The notes below the pieces were generated by a model that ran no database searches, had not been told where the DNA came from, and was given only the letters and a program-made list of their open reading frames with translations. A stretch of 64,000 nt of DNA, from contig CAINCU010000061.1 of NCBI GenBank assembly GCA_903847155.1, positions 52,499 through 116,498 of the forward strand, in the 5' to 3' direction. Below, piece after piece: positions 10,055-17,124 of the stretch. The stretch is from an uncultured Gallionellaceae bacterium. Its GTDB lineage: Bacteria; Pseudomonadota; Gammaproteobacteria; Burkholderiales; Gallionellaceae. The translations under genes and the position numbers were made by a program. Position 1 is the stretch's first letter. Every line of letters begins with the position of its first letter.

Positions 10055-12004
10055 TTAAGCCAGGCAGGCTTCAATCATTTCGTGAATCTGCATGGCCGTG
10101 GCATTCTTTACCTCGATGGCAGCTCGCAAACACGTGGCTGAACAACTGCCGCAGCCTTCGCACAGCACTTCGTTGACCACCGCTTTACCGTTCTCCAGAC
10201 TAATCGCATTATATGGACATGCACTTACGCACATTTCACAGCCCGTACAGTGTGAATTACGTACGAAAGCCACGGTTGGCGCATGACTCAAAGTATTCTG
10301 CGACAACAGCCCGATAACCTTGGCGGCGGCTGCACCGGCTTGGGCTACCGTCTCGGGAATATCCTTGGGACCCTGGGCGCAACCCGCTAGAAAGATACCT
10401 GCGGTAACACTCTCCACCGGCTTCAGTTTAGGGTGAGCTTCAGCCAGGAAACCATCCTTGTCGCGACCGATCTTGAGCGTTTTGGCGATTTCTGCGGTAC
10501 CTTTCGATGGCTCCATGGCGAGTGCCAGCACCACCATGTCGGCATCAATCTCCACGTTTTGTCCGGTCAGCGTGTCGGTACCGAGAACCCTGATCTTGCC
10601 GTCCTTGCGGTAGAGTTTGGACACGCGGCCGCGCAAATAAATGGCTTCGTCCTCCTCCATGATGCGCTGTACAAATTCCTCGTAACCCTTGCCGCCAGAC
10701 CTGATGTCGATGTAGAACACGTAGGCACGTCCATCCGGCACATGGTGCTTGTACAAGCTGGCGTGTTTAGCGGTATACATGCAGCAAATCTTGGAACAAT
10801 AGGCACAGTGATTGGCAGGATCGCGCGATCCGACACACTGGATGAACACCACTTCCTTGGGCACTGTACGATCTGACGGCCTGAGCACATGTCCTTGGGT
10901 CGCGCCCGAAGCCGAGCACAGACGTTCGAATTGAAGACCATCAAGCACGTCATCAATCTGGCCGCCGCCCAGTTCGTTCATGTGTTCCTGACCATAGAGA
11001 TCGTATCCGGTTGCCACCACAATGGCTCCCACATCCTCGATCAATGTCTGGGGTCGCATGTCGTAGTTGATTGCCCCGACTTCGCAAACGTCCTTGCACT
11101 TTCCGCAACGAATGGGATTCAAACCCAGACAGGCGCTTTCATCAAGCGTATAACTGGCCGGAATGGCTTGGGCAAAGGGTATATGGATGGCACGGCGTGC
11201 AGTCAGTCCAAGATCGAATTCGTTCGGCACCACGACAGGGCACACGGCAGCGCAGTCGTCACAAATCTTGCACAATTCCGCATCAACGAAAGTGGGCTTT
11301 TGCAGGATGTTGACACGGAAATTACCCACCGAGCCGCTGACCTCTTTCACCTCACTGTAGGTCATCAGTTTAATCTTGGGATGGCGCGAAACGTCCACCA
11401 TTTTGGGCGACAAGATACACTGCGAGCAATCCAAGGTAGGGAACGTTTCAGAGAGCTGCAACATGTGGCCACCGATCGTGGCTTGTTTTTCTACCAGAAT
11501 CACTTCCAGACCGGCATTGGCAATATCAAGCGCAGCCTGAATACCGGCAATGCCGCCGCCAATCACCAACACCTTGCGTGTGACCGGTACTGCAATCGGC
11601 TCCAAAGGTTGGTCACGTCCGGCACGGCGCACAGCGCTACGCGAAATCTTGATCGCCTTCTCGGTAGCGCGATTCCTGTCTTTATGAACCCAGGCGCACT
11701 GCTCGCGGATGTTGGCAATCTCGCACGTGAAGCTGTTCAGACCTGCGCGCTTGGCGTTGTCGCGGAAAGTTTTTTCATGCAAATTCGGCGAACAGCAGGA
11801 GATCACCACGCTGTCCAGATTATTGTCCTTGATTGACTGAATCACCGCGTTCTGCCCCGGATCGGAGCACATGTAAACGTAGTCCTCCGAATAGACAACG
11901 CCTTCCTCGGTAGCCATCACTTCAGCCACCTTCTTCACATCAACGGTGGCGGCGATATTGTTGCCGCAGTGGCAGACGAAAACGCCTGTGCGTTTTTTCG
12001 TCAT
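10055..12004 (-). CDS. hdrA: Heterodisulfide reductase subunit A (flavoprotein, bifurcation site)
   Basis: A 649-residue HdrA. An N-terminal conserved region (FVCHCGNNIAATVDV, VISCCSPNLHEKTF) is followed by the FAD Rossmann motif VIGGGIAGIQAALDIANAG, the cysteine region FPTLDCSQCIL, internal Fe-S cysteines (CKICDDCAAVCP, CGKCKDVCEV, CAYCSKICC) and two C-terminal ferredoxin motifs (CTGCEMCVSACP, CEGCGSCSATC). In characterised complexes its FAD splits electron pairs between ferredoxin and HdrBC. It overlaps the korC start by 4 bases, so it is translated with the KOR genes, which suggests that it makes or uses the ferredoxin that KOR needs. Cytoplasmic. Confidence 0.93.
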   Translation of the reverse strand: MTKKRTGVFVCHCGNNIAATVDVKKVAEVMATEEGVVYSEDYVYMCSDPGQNAVIQSIKDNNLDSVVISCCSPNLHEKTFRDNAKRAGLNSFTCEIANIREQCAWVHKDRNRATEKAIKISRSAVRRAGRDQPLEPIAVPVTRKVLVIGGGIAGIQAALDIANAGLEVILVEKQATIGGHMLQLSETFPTLDCSQCILSPKMVDVSRHPKIKLMTYSEVKEVSGSVGNFRVNILQKPTFVDAELCKICDDCAAVCPVVVPNEFDLGLTARRAIHIPFAQAIPASYTLDESACLGLNPIRCGKCKDVCEVGAINYDMRPQTLIEDVGAIVVATGYDLYGQEHMNELGGGQIDDVLDGLQFERLCSASGATQGHVLRPSDRTVPKEVVFIQCVGSRDPANHCAYCSKICCMYTAKHASLYKHHVPDGRAYVFYIDIRSGGKGYEEFVQRIMEEDEAIYLRGRVSKLYRKDGKIRVLGTDTLTGQNVEIDADMVVLALAMEPSKGTAEIAKTLKIGRDKDGFLAEAHPKLKPVESVTAGIFLAGCAQGPKDIPETVAQAGAAAAKVIGLLSQNTLSHAPTVAFVRNSHCTGCEMCVSACPYNAISLENGKAVVNEVLCEGCGSCSATCLRAAIEVKNATAMQIHEMIEACLA

Positions 12005-12564
12005 GATTTTGCTCCAGCAGTGCTCATGGCTTCGAGACCATGGTTATAGCCCTTCTCGAATGCCCTGATGTTGATCTTCAGGAAACGATCAGGAACGAGA
12101 CCGGGAAGTGCCTTTTTCATGGCATCTGCAGTCACTACTTTGGTCACAGCAGTAAGGAAACCCAGCGCTACAAGGTTTGTAAACAGGCGGTTGCCCAGCT
12201 CTTCAGCGAAGCGTGTTGCCGGAACGCGATATAGCTTGAGATCGGAATGCTCAGATTTCAGCTTGACCAAATCATTTTCGACGATCAGCACCCCGTCCTT
12301 GGGCAGTTCGCCGTAATAGGTATCGTAGGCTTCCTGCGACAACGCCATGAGAATTCCAGGATGGGTGATATACGGGTAAAGAATACGGCTGTCTGACACC
12401 ATGAGTTGAGCCGCACAGGCACTGCCGCGTGCCTCCGGGCCAAAGCTCTGAGTCATGGTGGCGAACTTGTCGTCGTACAGCGACAGCGCCTTGCCCGTGA
12501 TCAGGGCGCAGCGGATGATGCCCTGTCCGCCGAATCCCGAAAATCTGATTTCTTGGGTGCTCAT
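12001..12564 (-). CDS. korC: 2-oxoglutarate:ferredoxin oxidoreductase gamma subunit
   Basis: A 187-residue protein of the 2-oxoacid:acceptor oxidoreductase gamma family. The N-terminus IRFSGFGGQGIIRCALITGKA is the conserved nucleotide-contacting glycine motif, followed by SFGPEARGSACAAQ, both standard for PorG/KorC. It completes the KorABC enzyme that carboxylates succinyl-CoA to 2-oxoglutarate with two reduced ferredoxins. It starts 12 bases after the korB stop, and its end overlaps hdrA. Length is normal for a separate gamma subunit. A pyruvate-specific role is less likely given the GPSTGLPT motif in KorA. Confidence 0.92.
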   Translation of the reverse strand: MSTQEIRFSGFGGQGIIRCALITGKALSLYDDKFATMTQSFGPEARGSACAAQLMVSDSRILYPYITHPGILMALSQEAYDTYYGELPKDGVLIVENDLVKLKSEHSDLKLYRVPATRFAEELGNRLFTNLVALGFLTAVTKVVTADAMKKALPGLVPDRFLKINIRAFEKGYNHGLEAMSTAGAKS

Positions 12565-12575
12565 ACGCTCGCTTC

Positions 12576-13826
12576 CTACTTACGGGTCTTCTTTACGGGA
12601 GCCTTGGCTGTAGCCTTTTTTGCCACAGCTTTGACGGATGTTTTGGGCGCAACCTTCTTTGCCACAGCTTTAACAGTTGTCTTGGCCGCAGCTTTCTTTG
12701 CTACAGCTTTAACAGTTGTCTTGGCCGCAACTTTCTTTGCTACAGCTTTAACAGTTGTCTTGGCTGTAGCTTTCTTTGCCACAGCTTTAATGGCTGTCTT
12801 GGGCTTTGCTTTCTTTGTAACTTTAGCTGGGGCTTTTTTTACTGGTATCTTGGCTGACACTTTCGTCACAGCTTTCTTTTCCTCAGTAGCCAGCACAGCC
12901 GCACGACGAGCGGCGACTCTCTCCTTCTCAGCTTTTGCCTCAGCTTCGCGTTCTGGAATTGTTTTGCCGTAAAGCTGGTAATCGTCGCCCACTAACTTGA
13001 TACAGCATTTGTCCACGGCTTCCAGATAGGTTGGCTTGTCCTTATCGACAAATTTGCCGATGACAATTTTTCCCTGGAAGTCGATGGCTGTTTCACGGGT
13101 ATCCGCGCCATGCTTGAGTATGGTTTTTTCCTGATAGTCCTGCAGCATATCGACTCCGTCGCCAAGCCTGTTGCGGCGCAGATAAAGCGTGGTGCAAGGC
13201 GAGATAATTTCGATGAAGGAGAAACCCTTGCGTTGCAGTGCTTCCTCGATGGACTGGGTAACGTTGCGTGCATGCATTGATGTCCAGCGTGCGATGTAAG
13301 TGCCACCGGCTGCATCAACGAGGAACGGCAGACTGAATGGATATTCGTAGTTGCCGTATGGCGTCGTCGAGGCAATTGCAGTGCTCGGTGTGGTCGGTGT
13401 GACTTGGCCGCCAGTCATGCCGTAAGTAAAGTTGTTGTTGCAGATAACGATCAAATCCATGTTGCGACGTGCAGCATGAATCAGATGGTTCCCGCCGATG
13501 CCGGTCAAGTCACCCTCACCGCTGAACACCACCACGGTCAATTCCGGATTGGCGAGTTTGACACCGGTCGCCACGGGAATAGCACGGCCATGCGTTGTAT
13601 GAATCGAGTCAAAATCAACATAACCCGCTACCCGACCAGTACAGCCGATACCTGAAACCACGACCAATTTCTTGGGATCAATACCGCTGCGCTTGACGGC
13701 TTCGGCGAACGCGTTCACTTCTGAACCAATACCACATCCAGGACACCAGATATGCGGCATGCGATCCATGCGCAGTACGCCGGACATAGGGCTTTCTGAT
13801 TTGAATTTCTTAATATCAGTACTCAT
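12576..13826 (-). CDS. korB: 2-oxoglutarate:ferredoxin oxidoreductase beta subunit with histone-H1-like tail
   Basis: The first ~295 residues are a normal TPP-binding beta subunit. WCPGCGIGSEVNAF gives an Fe-S cysteine pair, CTGRVAGYVDFDSIHTTHGR follows, and GEGDLTGIGGNHLIHAARRN plus CNNNFTYGMTGGQ form the TPP/Mg site. Usual KorB length is about 280-300; this protein has 416 residues. After LYGKTIPEREAE the chain continues as a charged helix-like segment and then a Lys/Ala/Thr/Val tail that ends KKTRK and contains five 13-residue repeats of the form KAVAKKxxAKTTV. Such tails are known from H1-like and AlgP-like DNA-binding proteins, not from KOR. The reading frame is uninterrupted, and the next gene, korC, starts 12 bases later. 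Tail function unknown. Confidence 0.93.
   Translation of the reverse strand: MSTDIKKFKSESPMSGVLRMDRMPHIWCPGCGIGSEVNAFAEAVKRSGIDPKKLVVVSGIGCTGRVAGYVDFDSIHTTHGRAIPVATGVKLANPELTVVVFSGEGDLTGIGGNHLIHAARRNMDLIVICNNNFTYGMTGGQVTPTTPSTAIASTTPYGNYEYPFSLPFLVDAAGGTYIARWTSMHARNVTQSIEEALQRKGFSFIEIISPCTTLYLRRNRLGDGVDMLQDYQEKTILKHGADTRETAIDFQGKIVIGKFVDKDKPTYLEAVDKCCIKLVGDDYQLYGKTIPEREAEAKAEKERVAARRAAVLATEEKKAVTKVSAKIPVKKAPAKVTKKAKPKTAIKAVAKKATAKTTVKAVAKKVAAKTTVKAVAKKAAAKTTVKAVAKKVAPKTSVKAVAKKATAKAPVKKTRK
12594..12788 (-). repeat. Five 39-bp in-frame tandem repeats in the korB 3' end
   Basis: Five consecutive 39-base units code for the 13-residue period KAVAKKxxAKTTV (residues about 347-411 of KorB). The units differ from each other by only a few bases, for example at the Val/Ala/Thr codons after AKK and at the last unit (AKAPV). 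The reading frame and basic character are kept in every copy, which indicates selection on the peptide and expansion by slippage or recombination. Further, more degenerate Lys/Ala-rich sequence extends upstream to about 12930. Confidence 0.9.
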
Positions 13827-14989
13827 TTGTTTGCCTTTCTGATCGCGTCCAGAATGACTTCCGGATCATGCACCGCACCACCGCAATGATTGACGCTAAT
13901 GACTTCGCTACGTCCATGGGCACAACGCTCTACCTCGCGCACCATCTGTCCGTAGTTGATTTCCGGAACAACAAATGCCTTTACCTTACCCGACAATTCG
14001 CTGATGCGCTTCTCGCAAAACGGCCAAATTGTAATCAAGCGCAATGAGCCGACTTTAATACCTTCCTTGCGTGCATCTTGAATGGCTTTGACAGCAATTC
14101 GTGATGTAATTCCGTAAGACACCACTACAATATCTGCACCCTCAACCTGATCTTCTTCAAGACGGATGATGTCGTCAGCATTGCTATTGATCTTTTCCAT
14201 CAGATGCGTCACAACGATTTTGCCCTGATCAGCGGTCATCACTGGATAGCCCATCTCGTTGTGCACCAATCCGGTAATGTGAAAGTTGTACCCGTCACCC
14301 GCACGTACCATGGGATGGCCGCCCTTGCTGTCGAATTTGTAGGGACGGCAATCTTCTTTAGGCCCACTGTAGTTGTTGCGCGGAACTACCTTGATTTGAT
14401 CGGCAGGAGGAATCACCACCTTCTCGTGCATGTGTCCTACGGTTTCGTCAGTCAAAATGATGACTGGAACACGGTAGAACTCGGACAGATTGAAAGCCTC
14501 AACGGTAAGGTCGAAACATTCCTGCGGACTGTCGGGGCACAGTGCGATCATGGCGTTATCGCCATGCGGCCCATATTTCGCCTGCATCATGTCCTGCTGT
14601 GCTGTCAGCGTCGGTAAACCGGTAGAAGGTCCGCCGCGCTGTACGTTGGCGATCACCAGAGGGGTCTCGGTCATGGCAGCCAATCCGATGTTTTCCGTCA
14701 TCAGCGAAAATCCAGGTCCGCAAGTTACGGTCATGCATTTTTGCCCTGCCCAAGCCGCGCCAATCAGAGCGGCGATAGAAGCAAGTTCATCTTCCATCTG
14801 AATGAACAACGCCCCCACTTCTGGAGCACGCTCAGCAAAACGCTCGGCGGTCTCTGTCGATGGTGTAATGGGATAACCGGCGAAGAAGCGACAACCCGCC
14901 GCTAATGCACCTTCAGCGAGCGCATGGTCTCCATCCATGAAATGTGGGCCTGAATCAACCCCTTTTGGATCTGCGGATACTGTCTTCAC
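13823..14989 (-). CDS. korA: 2-oxoglutarate:ferredoxin oxidoreductase alpha subunit
   Basis: A 388-residue alpha subunit without the fused gamma domain. Key motifs are FFAGYPITPSTETAERFAE (cofactor/substrate loop), EDELASIAALIGAAWAG, TCGPGFSLMTENIGLA and NVQRGGPSTGLPTLTAQQD; the last is the pattern typical of 2-oxoglutarate enzymes. With KorB and KorC it catalyses reductive carboxylation of succinyl-CoA in the rTCA direction, a ferredoxin-dependent and oxygen-sensitive reaction in many relatives. It overlaps the korB start by 4 bases and the preceding ferredoxin stop by 4 bases, so korDABC are translationally coupled. Confidence 0.94.
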   Translation of the reverse strand: MKTVSADPKGVDSGPHFMDGDHALAEGALAAGCRFFAGYPITPSTETAERFAERAPEVGALFIQMEDELASIAALIGAAWAGQKCMTVTCGPGFSLMTENIGLAAMTETPLVIANVQRGGPSTGLPTLTAQQDMMQAKYGPHGDNAMIALCPDSPQECFDLTVEAFNLSEFYRVPVIILTDETVGHMHEKVVIPPADQIKVVPRNNYSGPKEDCRPYKFDSKGGHPMVRAGDGYNFHITGLVHNEMGYPVMTADQGKIVVTHLMEKINSNADDIIRLEEDQVEGADIVVVSYGITSRIAVKAIQDARKEGIKVGSLRLITIWPFCEKRISELSGKVKAFVVPEINYGQMVREVERCAHGRSEVISVNHCGGAVHDPEVILDAIRKANK

Positions 14990-15249
14990 TTTTCTGTTAC
15001 CCCTTTCTGATTCTCGTCATCCCGTGTCACGAAGATAGAAAACTCCGGACAAATCATTTGGCAATACCTACAATCGTGGCATTTTTCCGGATTCTTGGCG
15101 TAGGGCGGGTGATAGCCCTTGGCGTTGTATTCGGGAGAAATGTCCAGCACGTTAGTTGGGCAGAACTGCACACAGAAACCGCAGCCCTTGCACCAGTTTT
15201 CGTTGACATAAACATTGCCGTGAAGCTGTTTGAGTTCATTGAAAAACAT
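14986..15249 (-). CDS. korD: Dicluster 4Fe-4S ferredoxin (KorD-like)
   Basis: An 87-residue protein with two complete ferredoxin motifs, CKGCGFCVQFCP and CHDCRYCQMICP, spaced as in KorD/PorD delta subunits. It would bring electrons to the TPP site of KorAB or be the mobile ferredoxin itself. The ATG at 15249 (MFFNELKQLHG) is preceded by a strong GGGAGG site, so the longer in-frame start at 15300 is rejected. It sits between hdrB and korA with a 4-base overlap into korA, physically linking the Hdr and KOR modules. Confidence 0.9.
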   Translation of the reverse strand: MFFNELKQLHGNVYVNENWCKGCGFCVQFCPTNVLDISPEYNAKGYHPPYAKNPEKCHDCRYCQMICPEFSIFVTRDDENQKGVTEK

Positions 15250-15259
15250 GCAGCCTCCC

Positions 15260-16159
15260 TTAGTCCAGTCCGCGCGCCGCCAAGGCGGGCACAGGATCAA
15301 TATGATTCAGATCGAAACGCAGCGCGTCCTCACCACATTCGAGAGCTACCGCCATCAACTGTGTAAAGTACAGCACCGGCAAATGTTTGAAATCAGGGTT
15401 GAGACGCTTCGCGTCGTCCTGACGGAAGTCCAGGTTGTATGCGCACATCGGGCAACTAACCACCACCATATCCACATTCCCCTCGTTAGCCGATCCCATA
15501 ATTTTGTCGGTACGGTCAGCAATGATTTCAGGGGAGCCAACAGCGTGATATGCGCCGCAACACTCAGTTTTGAGCGGAAAATTCACGGGTGTCGCACCGA
15601 GTGCGGCGACTAGATTTTCCATAATCATGGGATTTTCAACATCGTCAAAAGCGACCTCATTCGGGCGCACCAACATACATCCGTAGTAGCAAGCAACGCG
15701 CAGCCCCTTGAGTGGCTTCTTCACTTTTTCAGCCACCTTGTCGAAACCGACACGGTCACGTAGATATTCGAGCAGATGAAGAACATCCACATCGCCTTCA
15801 TATTTGGTGGTTTCGAGGCTCAGAAAATCGTTGATGGTGGCTAACTTTTCTGGATTCTTTTTTACGTCATTATTGGCACGCTTGAGCGTGTTGTAGCACA
15901 TGGCGCAGGAAGTCATGAACTCGTTGGACTGAGCTTCCTTGACGCGAATCAAATTGGTCACGGGAGCAACGCGGTTCATGACGTTGTCAGAACCCAGCGC
16001 ATGCACCGTGCCGCAGCAATTCCAGCGTTCTAGCTCTTCAATTTCCACGTCCAGTTGCGCCATGGACGACACCGTGGAAACGTCGAAATTTCTAGCGCTG
16101 TTCTTCAGCGAGCATCCGGGATAGTAAATAAGTTTCATCGGTATGTTTTCGCTTCCCAT
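15260..16159 (-). CDS. hdrB: Heterodisulfide reductase subunit B
   Basis: A 299-residue HdrB with two CCG domains that in relatives hold non-cubane [4Fe-4S] clusters. The first domain has CSLKNSARN, WNCCGTVHA and TSCAMCYN; the second has YYGCMLVRP, TECCGAYHA and VSCPMCAYN, so every cluster cysteine appears present. In methanogens this subunit reduces CoM-S-S-CoB; in bacteria the acceptor is usually unknown. The ATG at 16159 shares bases with the hdrC stop (TGATG), arguing for coupled translation; MKLIYYPG at 16138 is an alternative start. Its neighbours hdrC and frdAB suggest it may pass electrons towards fumarate rather than a disulfide, which is an inference only. Confidence 0.9.
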   Translation of the reverse strand: MGSENIPMKLIYYPGCSLKNSARNFDVSTVSSMAQLDVEIEELERWNCCGTVHALGSDNVMNRVAPVTNLIRVKEAQSNEFMTSCAMCYNTLKRANNDVKKNPEKLATINDFLSLETTKYEGDVDVLHLLEYLRDRVGFDKVAEKVKKPLKGLRVACYYGCMLVRPNEVAFDDVENPMIMENLVAALGATPVNFPLKTECCGAYHAVGSPEIIADRTDKIMGSANEGNVDMVVVSCPMCAYNLDFRQDDAKRLNPDFKHLPVLYFTQLMAVALECGEDALRFDLNHIDPVPALAARGLD

Positions 16160-16575
16160 CAGGAGGTCAGTTTACGCATGGCGCTGATCGTGGCGATCGG
16201 CGGCAAATCGCCGCGCGCTTCGGGAGACAACTCCCATATTTTGAGACGGTCATTTCGTTGACCATCGCGCAGTGCCGTTTCACGCAAAGATTCGATGACC
16301 TCGGCGATTTTTATGTTCTTCGGACAACGCGAGTTACAAGTCAGGCAGGACACGCAAGTCCAGATCGTGCGTGAAGCCAACAACTGTTTCTGCATACCCA
16401 GTTGCGCCATACGAATGATTTGATTTGGCAATATATCCATGTAGGCCGCCATCGGGCAACCGGCAGAACATTTGCCGCACTGGTAGCAAGCAAGCAGTTT
16501 CTGGCCGCTAATCTTTTCGATTTTGGCAACGAATGCACTACCGATACTAGAAGAGAGACGCACGGTTGTATTCAT
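16159..16575 (-). CDS. hdrC: Heterodisulfide reductase subunit C
   Basis: A 138-residue soluble iron-sulfur protein with two full [4Fe-4S] motifs, CYQCGKCSAGCPM and CVSCLTCNSRCPKN, in the spacing typical of HdrC. It would conduct electrons from HdrA to HdrB. No membrane segment (as in HdrE/DsrM fusions) is present, so the complex should be cytoplasmic. It is followed without gap by hdrB and preceded by the ferritin-like gene at 10 bases. Together with hdrA further downstream it completes an HdrABC set interleaved with the KOR operon. Confidence 0.9.
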   Translation of the reverse strand: MNTTVRLSSSIGSAFVAKIEKISGQKLLACYQCGKCSAGCPMAAYMDILPNQIIRMAQLGMQKQLLASRTIWTCVSCLTCNSRCPKNIKIAEVIESLRETALRDGQRNDRLKIWELSPEARGDLPPIATISAMRKLTS

Positions 16576-16585
16576 GGATGGCCTT

Positions 16586-17119
16586 TCAGAACTTCGCGTC
16601 CATGCGGAACTCGGGCATGTCGAGCCACAAGCCGGTGTTAATCACGCTGTCCAGTTGCGCTTGAAGGTTGTCATACTGGTAACACTCCCCTTCAATCATC
16701 TTGCCGACCAGCTGGATAATTTCAAAATCATCGGTATGCGAAGATAACTCTTTGAATAAATGAATCAAGCGCCGTTCCAATTCCATAGCAAGTCGCAGTG
16801 CTTGGGTATCGTCTGCAACAACACCATGTCCACGACGTGCAACTTCAGCCTCCATCGCATCAACTACTACTGATGGGTGGGCGTTTGCCGATTCTTCAGC
16901 AACCAAACGCTGCCACTCCTCGTTTCCAATCAAGTTGCTGAACAAACTATGCAGATCAGCCATACGATCAGTATCTTCTTCCGCCAGACGCAAAAACATG
17001 GCCTTGCCATTTGCATTCCGCGTCATCTCGGCCGCATGGCGGAAAAAATGCTCTCCGCCGAACTCGAAACTCAGCGCGGTACGCGCCAGCTCAATCACTT
17101 TGTCATCAATGTGGCTCAT
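16586..17119 (-). CDS. Ferritin-like (rubrerythrin-type) four-helix protein, function unknown
   Basis: A 177-residue, all-helical, acidic protein without signal peptide. Sequence such as FEFGGEHFFRHAAEMT, LRLAEEDTDRMADLHSLF and MELERRLIHLFKELSSHTDD, and then KMIEGECYQYDNL, has the spacing of carboxylate/His metal ligands of the ferritin-like superfamily. The usual second-ligand EExxH is seen only as EEDTD, so the diiron site may be altered. It lies 10 bases upstream of hdrC and just after frdA, inside the operon. It could protect the oxygen-sensitive Fe-S enzymes from peroxide or store iron; this is a guess from fold and position. Confidence 0.6.
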   Translation of the reverse strand: MSHIDDKVIELARTALSFEFGGEHFFRHAAEMTRNANGKAMFLRLAEEDTDRMADLHSLFSNLIGNEEWQRLVAEESANAHPSVVVDAMEAEVARRGHGVVADDTQALRLAMELERRLIHLFKELSSHTDDFEIIQLVGKMIEGECYQYDNLQAQLDSVINTGLWLDMPEFRMDAKF

Positions 17120-17124
17120 CGGGT

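Noticed and set aside
12594..12788. A separate histone-H1-like gene fused to korB by a sequencing error
   Set aside because: The frame is open without stop through the junction and no start codon with a ribosome-binding site is visible at it, so a genuine fusion is the simpler reading; it is still listed as the refuting possibility.
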